A DNA stretch of 64,000 nucleotides from Arbacia lixula (GCA_963669155.1 OZ022589.1:13278932-13342931), one strand, 5' to 3'. Counted from the stretch's first letter, positions 32,476 through 42,905 are shown. A program made the numbers and translations. Notes: generated by a model not told the origin, from the sequence alone.

Positions 32476-34377
32476 TCAACCATTGCTGAGTCCCAGATCT
32501 ACCTTGGCCTTCAGCTTCTCGTTCTGTCTCAACGACCCTCCAAGTCGGTGCCAATCATCCAGCAAGAATTGGCCCCGTTGACACTTGATGAATGTCAGGT
32601 TCTCGACCTCCCGGGGCAGTTTACACGGCCGCAGCATGATAGGCACGATACAGCGCCTGCACAGGTTTGCCATGTGCGCACGCTGCAGCTCGTAGCGACA
32701 CCAGTGATCCCGAAGGGAGTCTGGAGTCAGGATCAGAATCGTCCGGTGCGACTGGTCGATGTTCTCCGCAATGTTGTCAGCGATCGTCGCCCCATACTCG
32801 TAATCGCGGTAGCGTATGCAGCCTCGCACGCCGAATGCCTTCTCGAGTTTCTTTACGAACGCCACAGTCCACCTGTGATCGATGTGCGAGAAGCTGACGA
32901 AGAAGTCATACTTGTATGGGTTGGCGGTCGAGTGAGGGTTGAGTGCCACGGACATGAAGGGGGTTTTCATCTCGGTGAGGACATTGATGTAGCCGGGTCG
33001 ATCGGACGAGCAGTAGTCGAAGCGGGAAACCTCGCACTCGAACCCACAGCAGTTGGTCCCATGGCTGTGGGTGAACGCGGCCTCTAGAACGAGGACCTGT
33101 TTCTGGAGCTTCTTATGGACCTTCTTCTCCTCGGCGAACTGCAGGTTTGCACCCTCCTCCTCACCCATCCTCCGGAGACACTTACCCCATCTCGAGTGTG
33201 TGAGTTCAAGGTTGAAGTTGTCGTCCTGTTTGCAGCGGATCGCCAGGCTGAATTCCTGCACGGCCTTCTCGTGGTGTCCCTTCAAGTAGTAGATGTAGCC
33301 AAGGTCAGAGTGGTCCGCGTGAATCTGCTTGAACAGGAGAGCATTTTCAAACTGCTCCTGGGCTTTCGACAAAAGCAGCGGTCGGGAAACCTCGTCATCA
33401 CCCGACGCAGGTTGGAAGTCTGTGTCTTCGTACATAGCAAGGTACAGGAGTCCTAGGTGACGATGAGCGAACCAGCTAGGTTCAGTACTAAGGGATTGCT
33501 TGAACAGACTCTGGGCACGTCTGTATTCCTTTAACAGAGTTAGCTCCGAGGCGATTCTACGCAGAACGATGGGGTGATGTGCGTCAATTGATAACGCCTG
33601 CTCGTAGCAATCCATAGACGTATATGAATGAAAGGTCGGCACATCTGGCAAGGCTTGTCCAAGAGATCGTGAATGCTTCTTTCGCAGGAGGATACCTATG
33701 AAGATCCAGGAAAGGGCTCGATAATGTGAGGGCGCTTTCTGCATATCCGTCACAGACCAGAAGTACACAACAGCCTCCTTAAAGCTCGGCTCGGTGACGG
33801 CCAAGGCAGCCTGCCCTGCTACCAACTGACTGTCCCTTCGGTAGAGGGCAAGCCCGTAGTCGAACAGCCATTCAGCTTTTTCCGGAACCTCCACCTCCGC
33901 TCCTATCTCGACGGCTTTCTTGATGTACGCGCTGTAGCTGAACGATCGTATATCTTGCTGGAAGTGCCGAATGGCGTGTGCGCGATCCGCGTACGCGCGA
34001 GCGAAATGCACATCGTGCCGGTCGGCCAATAACTTCCGCAGCTTGTCTACGCACTCTTGGAAAAAGCGCAACCGAGATTGGCGCTTGTAAAGCACTGCAA
34101 GGTTACCCATGGCGTTGATGTTGTGGGGATCATGGTCCAGCACGTCATCGAACTTCTCCTCTGCCTTCTGCTGTTCGTTCATGGAATAAAGGACGAAACC
34201 CTGTAGGTTCCTGATGGCGCAGAAGTACGTGGGGAGCTCGGAGAAATCAACCACGCGGTTCTGTACGGAGGTCCATGAGTTCTCAAGTTGGTCTGGACCG
34301 ATGTTGTGCAGCTCGGGCCACGTGAGGTGGCAGCCCAGCTCACCAATGACGTCATTCTCCAGGTAAGGATCAATCAT
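32476..34377 (-). CDS. IFIT-like TPR protein with C-terminal TIR domain
   Basis: Single-exon 633-residue protein. Residues 6-60 (LENDVIGELGCHLTW, then ENRV-like NRVVDF) resemble the N-terminus of vertebrate IFIT proteins (LEQLRCHFTWEL...NRVLD). TPR-like helices follow: 68-105 (AEEKFDDVLDHDPHNINAMG), 257-312 (CYEQALSIDAHHPIVL, AQSLFKQSLSTEPSWF) and 341-380 (LGYIYYLKGHHEKAVQEF). Residues 486-625 form a TIR domain: box 1 YKYDFFVSFS (488-497), box 2 RDYEYGATIADNIAENI, then DHWCRYEL with Glu563 where SARM1-type NADases have the catalytic Glu, and a box-3-like LLDDWHRL. No signal peptide or membrane segment, so it is probably a cytosolic immune sensor or adaptor. It differs from Toll-like receptors (no LRR) and from vertebrate IFITs (no TIR). 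Signalling and NADase roles are both open. Confidence 0.9.
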   Translation of the reverse strand: MIDPYLENDVIGELGCHLTWPELHNIGPDQLENSWTSVQNRVVDFSELPTYFCAIRNLQGFVLYSMNEQQKAEEKFDDVLDHDPHNINAMGNLAVLYKRQSRLRFFQECVDKLRKLLADRHDVHFARAYADRAHAIRHFQQDIRSFSYSAYIKKAVEIGAEVEVPEKAEWLFDYGLALYRRDSQLVAGQAALAVTEPSFKEAVVYFWSVTDMQKAPSHYRALSWIFIGILLRKKHSRSLGQALPDVPTFHSYTSMDCYEQALSIDAHHPIVLRRIASELTLLKEYRRAQSLFKQSLSTEPSWFAHRHLGLLYLAMYEDTDFQPASGDDEVSRPLLLSKAQEQFENALLFKQIHADHSDLGYIYYLKGHHEKAVQEFSLAIRCKQDDNFNLELTHSRWGKCLRRMGEEEGANLQFAEEKKVHKKLQKQVLVLEAAFTHSHGTNCCGFECEVSRFDYCSSDRPGYINVLTEMKTPFMSVALNPHSTANPYKYDFFVSFSHIDHRWTVAFVKKLEKAFGVRGCIRYRDYEYGATIADNIAENIDQSHRTILILTPDSLRDHWCRYELQRAHMANLCRRCIVPIMLRPCKLPREVENLTFIKCQRGQFLLDDWHRLGGSLRQNEKLKAKVDLGLSNG

Positions 34378-34760
34378 GACTTGCGCTCAGCTTCAGATCT
34401 CATGTGCAAGATTAATTTTGTCGGTAAAAATGCAGCAAGTTGTCAAACACTAAGAACACCAACTCGTTTAGAAAACTGAAGCATGCCCCTCGGATATGTT
34501 GGAGCTCATCTGCGCCAGGTTAAATGCTGCTCGCTACCATGTGCATTTCATCGGCGAAATGGAAGTCCTCTGCGATGATTCCCGTCTGCAAGAACCTGTT
34601 AATATGAGAAAGGCAAAAAACTATGCATCACGGTCAAACTAGTTTATCAAAGAGTCTAGTGGTCATTGAATAACATGTCGCATACTATGTCCATACTAGA
34701 CTTGTACCTTTCACATTTATTTACCTACAGTACATTTTTTTGTTTAATGTGTTATCTATT
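34378..34760 (-). promoter_or_regulatory. Upstream region of the TPR-TIR gene
   Basis: DNA preceding the start codon on the minus strand. A short 5' non-coding exon could exist here, as in IFIT genes, but no clear splice acceptor, TATA box or ISRE-like GAAANNGAAA was found. Confidence 0.25.
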
Positions 34761-34764
34761 TCGT

Positions 34765-35170
34765 CTGTTGAGTTTGGTTTAAAAAAAAGTAGAAACATAT
34801 GAAAGAAACATATCAGTGAAGGTTTTAAAATCCGTCAAAGGATAAGAAAGTTACGATTGTTTGAAGTATTGATTTTGTGACGTCATGTGCGATAAAAATG
34901 GTGTGTAGTATTTTTCTTTTAAAATCCATTTTTTGATAGGACAAACTTCACTTTACCTAAGCATTGAATACATAGTTAGAAAACACGTTTTTACACACGC
35001 ACTTCATTGAAAAAAAATATGTCTCCATCAAAAACTGGAGGAAAAAAATGTTTGGAATTATACATCACACAACGTTTGGGACAGCACCTCGCACGTGACG
35101 TCACAAAATTGACACTTCAAAAGATCGTAACGCTCTTATCATTTGACGGAAGGATTCGACTACACCACTG
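34765..35170. repeat. Palindromic CRE-bearing MITE, copy A4
   Basis: Inner arms are clear: TGACGTCA at 34878-34885 and 35096-35103, with CACCTCGCACGTGACGTCAC at the right. The outer ends are worn. It lies 0.4-0.8 kb upstream of the TPR-TIR start codon. Confidence 0.75.
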
Positions 35171-35953
35171 AACATGAAATTTCTTGATTATCAACTGCTA
35201 GATATGGTGAATCTGGGGTATTATTGCCTTTCTTTCTTGTCATGCTTGTTGCATTGTCCAATTCCCCCGCGTTTCTGCCATAAATGGGACCTCTACCCTG
35301 AAAGCTGATTTAAATAAAAAAAAAAATAAAAAAATAGATCCCGGGACACAACTAGTACATAATATTGGCATAAACTTACGAAAACAAGGCAAAACATATG
35401 AATTTCTAAATATGACCAACGCATACAACAAGCATCCATTAGAAATTCTGAACGATATGTAATGTTCTTAACATGGAATAAACTTAATGACATTTTCCTT
35501 CTTTTCACATGTTTTTCATAAGAAAAGTACATCAAGAGTGTTCAAGTTTGTTGGTCAGTGAAATACACCATCCGACGATATAAAGTATACACAAGCACGG
35601 TATATCTTCTAAAAAGATGATATGGATATAAGTCAACATGTGGTAGAGATTGTCTGCTGTAGTCACTGGACACCTTTTGTGCGACCATCTTGGAAAAAGT
35701 CCCCGAAACATCAATAACAGCAACAATAACAATATCCAATTACACGCCAGACCTCTTATGGCCACACTCCTGTGATCACTGTTAGGGTTATGTGTTGAGT
35801 ATGCTCATTAAAAGAAATTATTAAAAAAAATAGATGTGAATAATCATAACCCTCACACGAAAGGAGAAGATAGCAGGGGAACCTATCTGTACTCAGACAC
35901 TGCACTGCTCTAGAGCAACAATGATCACTGTTTATAATCATATGAAAGATATG

Positions 35954-36391
35954 TTCAACTGATTTTACAATCATTAATACTTTTCAAGGATGTCATCTGT
36001 GGTACGCTTTATGGACTTCCCCGAAAGAGAATTACAGAAGTGCAACCTGATGAGTATCTGAGGGAAGAGGTCGTCAACACTCTCCGGTTCCAAATTTATA
36101 GCCATGTACTAGGTATGAAACACAACTGTTGACATGTTTGAAAAATCGGAAAAAAATACTACTCGAATTCAACTGATTTTATAATCATTAATACTTTTCA
36201 AGGATGACATCTGTGGTACGCTTTATGGACTTCCCCGAAAGAAAATTACAGATGTGCAACCTGATGAGTATCTGAGGGAAGAGGCCAACACTCCCCGGTT
36301 CCAAGTTTATAGCACATCTACCATGTCTACTAGGTATGAAACACAACTGTTGACACGTTTGAAAAATCGGAAAAAAGTTACTACTCGAATC
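35954..36391 (+). repeat. Tandem duplication of an exon-like block
   Basis: Two units (35954-36167 and 36168-36391) are about 90 percent alike. Each has an acceptor-like TTTTCAAG, an open stretch (35989-36112 and 36203-36333) and a donor-like TAG|GTATGA. The open stretches read CGTLYGLPRKRITEVQPDEY and CGTLYGLPRKKITDVQPDEY, then LREE. I do not recognise the family. Most differences are synonymous or conservative, which suggests coding sequence under constraint at some time. Confidence 0.45.
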
Positions 36392-36499
36392 CAGGTGAAA
36401 TTTACACGCCATGCAGTCAGATTATGCCATTTTTTTTAGAAATAGGTTTCATGTTATTTCGTCAATTATCATTTGTGTATATAGACCTTTGAATATTGA

Positions 36500-36705
36500 A
36501 TGAGATTTTCCCCTCTTGACAAATTTGGACCTAAACGCGTGTGTGTGTGTCAGATAATTGATCCATGCAGAACCACTGTGCATGGCATCTGACAATGCAC
36601 TAGAAACTGCCATCACAACTAGTGTCACTAATATAGTCATGATGTTTCTGACAGGAAAGACCCCGTCCATGTTTGTGCTGTACAGCTGTACACACAAGGC
36701 GCTTT
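36500..36705. repeat. Family E repeat, copy 3
   Basis: GACAAATTTGGACCTAAACG with GTGTGTCAGATAATTGATCC and an AACTGCCATCACAACTAG core, as in the copy at 27.8 kb but shorter. Confidence 0.45.
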
Positions 36706-36739
36706 CAAAACTCGTTGATCAGAAAAAAAATAAATAACA

Positions 36740-36901
36740 GGGCCATATTGCATACAGGTTTTCAATTATCGTAACTACCATGTCAATGTTAGCTACCATA
36801 GCAACATGTGAAATAATAAGAGCTCAATGGATGTTGCCGTGGTAGTTACCATTGATGATAAGTTACAATGATTGACGACCTATAATATGCAGCATGGCCC
36901 T
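36740..36901. repeat. Palindromic MITE, family C copy 3
   Basis: GGGCCATATTGCATACAGGT at the left and ATAATATGCAGCATGGCCCT at the right are inverted. Inner arms TAACTACCATGTCAATGTTA and GTAGTTACCATTGATGATAA. Confidence 0.75.
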
Positions 36902-36974
36902 CGTAGACCTATTTTTTTGCTGACTGGAGAGCGTACAGAGCTCATCATTATATACTCGTACTTACATTAAATCC

Positions 36975-37292
36975 ATACCGTGATGGCATCTTGATGTTCC
37001 CGAGTCAATCAGAATGACACATTGGCACAAAAATCACCCTGAACGTAGCAAAGCTCGGGATCAATTTCTCAGTGATGCGTCTAAAATTAAAAGCTGTATA
37101 GTCAAGACCAGGGCATTCACCGGACATTTCGGAATAGTAATTTGTACTAAACTGTCTATGATGAGCACTCACTCAGAACACTTAGATGCGAAAAAACCCT
37201 CGCGAAACCCCCTGTTGTTTCGATCTGAAAGCTCAGCTCGCATGACAGGACACACCTTCGTCTGGACTTCAAGCCAACGCAGCAGGTATGAT
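36975..37292 (+). other. Exon-like open stretch of unknown family
   Basis: An open frame containing THWHKNHPERSKARDQFLSD and KTRAFTGHFGIVICTKLS ends at AGCAG|GTATGATACACAAC. This resembles the CTAG|GTATGAAACACAAC donor context of the two exon-like blocks at 36.1 and 36.3 kb. That likeness is the only support for a further exon of the same gene. No domain recognised. Confidence 0.25.
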
Positions 37293-37361
37293 ACACAACA
37301 TCTTCCCATACACAATCTGTGTATTGAAGTGCATGTATTGTAGCGAAACTTGGTGTATTAG

Positions 37362-37383
37362 AGAGAGAGAGAGAGAGAGAGCC

Positions 37384-37431
<48 letters not shown>

Positions 37432-37461
37432 CAGAGAGACAGAGAGAGAGAGACAGAGAGA
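37362..37461. repeat. (GA)n microsatellite
   Basis: About 100 bases of GAGAGA with a few interruptions (CAT, CAG). The Arg/Glu open frame across it is not a gene. Confidence 0.9.
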
Positions 37462-37740
37462 ATAATACTGTCGGGGTTTCCCGCTTAATAGCGTTCATAT
37501 TTTTTGCCCGCGTTTCCTCCTTGCGCAAATATGACAAGAGGCACTAGAGCATACGACATTATATATGACGTCACAACTTGTTTCAAAATACCCCTGGCGT
37601 GAGGGGAAAGCTCCATTGTGACAATAACTTCTATAATCTTATTGTGATTCACACTTTAGCTGACCTATTTTAGTGTTATTCCGTAGTGCCGTATTTCCTT
37701 TTCCCAAGCACATACTAGAATATATGTTAAGATATATGTA

Positions 37741-38172
37741 CATATATGAGGCGCTCATTTGCAAAAGGGGTTAGATCCATTTTTCATCAAATTTGATTTT
37801 TTTCTCAATGCATACATTTGAAGTAGCTCTCTAAGATGATACCAAAGAAAAGTTGAAATTATCATTAACAAGTGAACATATATAAATGACAAACAAAAAT
37901 CACTTCTTTTTCTAAAGGGATTAGATCCATTTCAGTTTGTTTGCATAAGGGGCTAGATCCACAAAAGTAATTAAAAAAAATATATATTTTAAAAATATGA
38001 AGAGAGGTAGAGTTCTTTTATACCCAATTTTATGTTCACATGGTAGGGTAGTATATCGTGACAAATTAGTTTCGCATTAGAATATTGCAATATGGGAGAA
38101 TCAAAAAAGGAGTTTTTCTCAGAATGGACTAAAGTGGATCTAACCCCTTTCGCAAACAAGCTTTTCATATAT
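37741..38172. repeat. Palindromic repeat with GGGGTTAGATCCA motifs, family K
   Basis: GCAAAAGGGGTTAGATCCAT at the left is mirrored by GTGGATCTAACCCCTTTCGC at the right, with outer TATATGAGGCGCT and GCTTTTCATATATAG. Two further direct copies (AAAGGGATTAGATCCATTTC, AAGGGGCTAGATCCACAAAA) lie inside. Confidence 0.65.
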
Positions 38173-38860
38173 AGATCAACAAATTTAGACTTATTCTTCG
38201 AGTTACGGCATCGAAGCACTAACTGTTGGAAGCAAGCCCCCGAGGGATAGCAAACAATTCATATCAACAACGTACCTCTAATGATTCAAATTATATCTTC
38301 ATCAGATATGATTAGCCTATTTCAAACGATGAGAGAACATGATATACTCTTATGCAAAACAACTACGGCCAAGAGAGAGCGGATGTAATCTGGGGAGAAA
38401 AGTAAGGAGCCTCACTTACACATACAGCACAGACAAACCGCACGTTTCTAATAATAACAACGAAATCTCCATCACATATCATCGTGAGAGTGCTGCATGG
38501 TCATTGTCATAATATTACAGCTTGTCGAGCGAGCTTTGCTTCACATGAATTCTTTCTGAGCAGCATATAAGAGTGCGCAACATCGGTATCGATGCTATTA
38601 ATAGTAAAACCAGGAAAACAATTAACATCACTGGAGATCATAGTCCCGGCACATTGTATACGTGTGTATTCATGAATCGTGCTATCGGGGAATCCCCTGC
38701 TGATGCCCGCGCTGCTGACTGAGGGACATTACATCAAGACGAATCGGAGAGAGACATGATTGAGTTACCGGGATTTAACTTGACCGAGGAAGTGCTAGAG
38801 CACACGGGTATACCCCTACTCACCTCCCCCCCACCCACCCCCACCCCTTCGATCTCTCTC

Positions 38861-38913
<53 letters not shown>

Positions 38914-39780
38914 ATCTCTCTTTCGATTTCACCCTCTCTTTCGATTTCACCCTCTCTTTTTTTTCTCTCCCCTCTCTACATGTATCACTCTCTCTTTCTC
39001 GTTCTCTCTCTCTCTCTCCCGCTTATTCAATCAAATTTCCATTTGTTTTCTTCTAAGTTCTCGCAGATTGGACGTGATGTGTTGGCCAGTTGAATCATTA
39101 GACATGTTAGAAAAGGTGATATATTCTGTGTAGTGTAAAACAACTGCATGAGGGTTTCATGAGAATGAAATATAAGGGTTCATGAGATTTGTACTACCGT
39201 CAATTAATTTTGATTGAGAACGTTTAATAGGCTATTGTCATTTTATCTATGGTCACACTTTCCGGAAATGCACATGTGGTATTATAGTCGAGTCCTTGGG
39301 GATCGAGATCAAGTCTGTCATAAAGAAATAATTATGTATGATATTACAACTCGATATCGAGTTCGAATCACGGAACACCACACAAACAAACAAAAAACAG
39401 CAGAGGAAAATCGCCGGGACCTCGAAACTCAAGTGCAACACCAATAATAGCGTAAATAATAATTACTCAAAAGTCCTCTATCATAGCCTTTTTGAGTTAT
39501 GATTATCAACACCATTATTACAAATAATGTTCGTCATTTTATAATAACTAGGCTATACAGCACGTAGGCCTACAGACCAGTGCAATACTGGAATGCAGAC
39601 AAGTTTCAGCCCTATTCTACAAAAAGTATGTCACGGTGTTAAACTAAAACACTGTGATGTGCAAATAGTAATGCGGGTAGTGTAGTGATGGGAACAGCTG
39701 CAGTACAAGATCGATCGCACGAGCCAACCCATTACCAAAATATGTAATTTTATACAGGTGATTGTGACAGAAATACATGA
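38173..39780. other. Intergenic DNA with a (CT)n tract
   Basis: No gene recognised. (CT)n at about 38850-38930. The 125-codon frame starting at 38756 runs through this tract and is not convincing as coding. Confidence 0.5.
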
Positions 39781-39788
39781 ATATGACC

Positions 39789-40028
39789 ATGGGCGGAAAT
39801 CGCTCCCCGAAGGTGGAGGGGACATGTTTTTCCTCAAGAAGTAGCTGAGCGGGGGGGGGGGGGGGGGGGGGGTGTTGTGAGGTTTTTCGAAAAAAATTTA
39901 TCCGCCCAGTCTCGTGGAGGTACGCGACCGAAAATAGTGGGGGGGGGGGGACATTTGATATTGTGCCCCCCCCTTCGAAATGGTGGGGGAACGCGTCCCC
40001 CCCCCCCCCCCCGGGATTTCCGCCCATG
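39789..40028. repeat. G/C-rich palindromic MITE, family D copy 1
   Basis: The ends ATGGGCGGAAATC and GATTTCCGCCCAT are inverted. The body has G runs on one side and C runs on the other, and the phrase GGACATTTGATATTGTGCCC. Proline/glycine open frames on both strands are by-products. Confidence 0.75.
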
Positions 40029-40125
40029 CCTACCCGGTACGGTATGGTTGCCAGCTGTGTGTACCGTATAGGGAGATCGAGAGGGAAGTAAGAGTAATAT
40101 GTAGTGGGGGAGAAAGTAAGAGAGA

Positions 40126-40760
40126 TACACTGAACTCCAAAAGTTTAGGAACACCTGCATTCAGTGTATAATTGGGAGGCTTATTGATATTCAGGCTCAT
40201 AGCATAGTTCAATTAAGTTTCGTTTTAAAGTGAATAGTATATAAGAATGTACATTTTATCCTTGATTCAAACAAAGTTATACTCTATTAAATGGCTGCCC
40301 TACCAGTCAATATGGCATTTTCTCAAATGCTAACCTTTTTATTACATTCGTGTAATCTAGATATCCAGAGCTTTTCACCATTATACAGGGTTAAATGCGT
40401 AACTTCATTCATTTTTCCTTTTCCTAGTTAGAAGTCAAACACGCAAATAAAATTAAACGATATTTAGTGTTTAACTTGTATGGAAACCTCTTTTTTTATT
40501 ATTCAAAACATAAATGACAAGAAAGGGGATTGAAATCTGTAGACTGGGGCGGCCAATCCATGATTGCCAGGACTTGTGTCTCTTCCGTTTTCTTCAAGTA
40601 GCCTTTGCATATTCTCTTGAATAGTCGTGACGTGTGCTTTGGGTCATTGTTCTACTGGAAAACGAACCCTCCTCCGATCAGGCGTTTCCCTGAAGGGAAG
40701 GCCTTCCGCTGTAGGATTGGAATGATAGCCTTGCTGGTTGAGGATACCCTTCTACTCTGT
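40126..40760 (-). pseudogene. Tc1/mariner-type transposon remnant
   Basis: A Tc1-like end, TACACTGAACTCCAAAAGTT, lies at 40126. On the minus strand at about 40520-40750 the transposase C-terminal part is readable: NNDPKHTSRLFKR, then MDWPPQSTDFNPL, the usual DDE-region signature. A TAG stop lies just before NNDPKH and an upstream stretch (EGILNQQGYHSN) is in another frame. The other end is not found, so the copy is dead and truncated. Confidence 0.75.
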
Positions 40761-40796
40761 GCAAATAAGAAAGATTGGATGATATCAGAGATCAGG

Positions 40797-40873
40797 GTCA
40801 TGTTGCAGATAGGTTTTCTCGGTAGCTACCATTGATGGTAAGGTAGAATTTAAAACCTATATGCAACATGCTC
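40797..40873. repeat. Short MITE, family C copy 4
   Basis: CAGGGTCATGTTGCAGATAG at the left and AAACCTATATGCAACATGCT at the right are inverted around GTAGCTACCATTGATGGTAA. Confidence 0.6.
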
Positions 40874-41099
40874 CAGGAAAGTGTAGAAAATCAATGGACA
40901 AAAAACCGGGCAGCCGAGAAAAGTAATAAGAAGAGGAATGTGGAATAATGAAAAACGGAACAACAAAGATGATAAGGCTCTGGATGATTGTTGTCATCAA
41001 AGTTAGAAGGAAAACAACAATTAAAGTCAATAGTTCAACAACAAAAAAATAAAAGGTTAAGCGATGGTTGCCAGGAGTTCAGGTGTCGTGACTTCGGCT

Positions 41100-41380
41100 C
41101 ATCACCCTTTACCGACTACCATTAGTTCCCTTCTGGTATGGCGACCGGCCCATCGCGTATCCCTTCCTACCTCCTAAAAACTATAGCCTATAAGAACTAT
41201 AGACTCTAACTCTTTAGGGGAGGAACAAGGGCGATCCCAATGCCTTTGCCGGGCCATCCGACAATCCTTGAACCTTGGCTTTGCAACCTTGGAGTTAGCG
41301 GGTTTCGAACCCGTGCTCGCTAGCACGAGTGTGAGGTAGTCCCGGCGCTTACCCTACCACTAGGCTATAAGACGTCGGTG
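41100..41380 (-). mobile_element. tRNA-derived SINE
   Basis: On the minus strand a pol III A-box-like TAGCCTAGTGGTAGG (41353-41367) and a B-box GGGTTCGAAACCC (41300-41312) are about 40 bases apart, as in tRNA promoters. The 3' body continues to about 41100 without further tRNA structure. The exact ends are unknown. Confidence 0.55.
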
Positions 41381-41447
41381 GTTTTGCTTGGTGATTTTAG
41401 CGTATAGACTATTAGTTTCAAATCAACGAGAAAAAAACCAAAAGAGC

Positions 41448-41519
41448 ATCTATGTCAGGAATCGAACTCATGACCCTCAGGTTATCAGTCTGACGCTCTA
41501 CCAACTGAGCCAACAGACC
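41448..41519 (-). tRNA. tRNA-Ile(GAT)-like sequence, probably a pseudogene
   Basis: The minus strand gives GCTCAGTTGGTAGAGC (D arm), an anticodon arm TCAGACTGATAACCTGA with anticodon GAT, and a T loop TTCGATT. The acceptor stem GGTCTGT does not pair with the 3' side (CATAGAT), and the T stem has mismatches. It is therefore likely a decayed tRNA or SINE head. Confidence 0.4.
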
Positions 41520-41639
41520 GATTGCTGATGTTGGTACGTTTTCATAGAGTATTAAACATATATACTTGCAGATTGTCAACAAGTTTCTATCTATTAATTA
41601 GGTAATTTTCTTTTTGATATAAGTTAATGTGCAATTAAT

Positions 41640-42330
41640 GAAAAAAAAAATCACATGGGGGAGGGGGGATTTGTTGCCCAAATGTATCCTGAAAGTGACC
41701 CGAGAGCCCTATAAATCTGATACAATCTTGTAGTAACGTGAACTATGATATGACATCTTCTATGCTGTGAGATAATTGATAAATGTTACTACTTTTCCAT
41801 GGCGCTCGCTTTTCTCTCCGTGTCTCTCTCTCTCCCAACCTCCTCTCTCCACCTCTCTCTCTCCCTCCTCCTCTCTTTTTCTCTCTCTACCCCCCCCCCC
41901 CCCCCCCTCTGTTTCTCTAAAGCCATCTTCGTTGTTCTTTTCTCTTCCGATGCAAGCATTCGTTCATATAGAGTACCGAAGTGGTGTCGTCATATGAACA
42001 TGTTGTCAAGACAAATTGGCTCTAAACAAACTCACTCAACTGAGAGGTTTACCTGTCCGATACTGTATACCGGGCTAGTGTCCGGCATTCTCAATTACAT
42101 TCCCCGTTGTAATCACCGCTGCTTGTTCTGCCCGTATTGTTTAGAGCCATTTGTCTTAACAATAATGCTCAAATGGCGTCACACTTCAGTACTCCATATT
42201 CAGATAAGCAGACGTAGACGGTTGCTTATTTTCCCCACAAATATATTTTTTATTCTTGAATGCATCAACATTTTCAAATTCATGACATATATCAATACGG
42301 TAATGATGAAACTGGTCCATGTATAATCAT
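41640..42330. repeat. C/T-rich low-complexity tract
   Basis: CTCTCTCTCCC stretches (41810-41930) with a poly-C run at 41890-41906 lie in otherwise unassigned DNA. The 175-codon frame across it starts in the tract and shows no domain. Confidence 0.6.
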
Positions 42331-42769
42331 GTAAATGCTCATTGTTTTGATGAAGGAAACATTCAAATATCTATACACTGTATTGTGGATGCAGAGAATT
42401 GTCCTAATCAAAACTCAATTAAAACAGTGATGCAACACTTTGGCAATTGTCGACAAAAACTCTCCTGAATATAAAAAATGTCATGTTGTTTTCTTACATA
42501 TTATTTGCTGGCTGACCCCCCCCCCCCCCCTCCCCACAAAAATACAACTAAAATCAGAGTAAGAAAGTAAAATAATTTATTACAATATAAAATTGAAAAT
42601 GAGAATGAGAGATATTAGGTGGGATGTGACAAACATACATTTTATTTCAAGAACTAAAAATTAAAAATACATACCTGTCCTTTTATAATGCTGTCTTTAT
42701 TAAACGCTTAGAAATATAACTGATTAAGGTCTTATTTATTCATCCTTAAAAGATAAGTACATTTCTACT

Positions 42770-42905
42770 TATGCCATGGTCACAACCGGCCGTCCGTGTT
42801 TTTCTACGTGGAGTTGGCAGCTTGCTTGCAAACTTCTACAATCCTTCCCTGCGTCGTCCTTGCGTCCGACGCAAGGAGTTTCAGTGAAACCCGACGCAGA
42901 TCACA
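42770..42905. repeat. Family J repeat, copy 3
   Basis: GGTCACAACCGGCCGTCCGT, then GGCAGCTTGCTTGCAAACTT and GACGCAAGGAG. Related to 27297-27430. Confidence 0.5.

Noticed and set aside
32548..33456. Plus-strand frames of 113 and 179 codons opposite the TPR-TIR gene
   Set aside because: Antisense shadows of a GC-richer real gene. No domain or splice logic.
36975..37343. Transposase N-terminus for the 109-codon frame
   Set aside because: No helix-turn-helix or DDE motif is visible, so it is left as unknown.
39644..40160. Gly/Pro-rich frames that look like collagen or formin fragments
   Set aside because: Product of the G-run palindromic repeat, which recurs at 51.3 kb.
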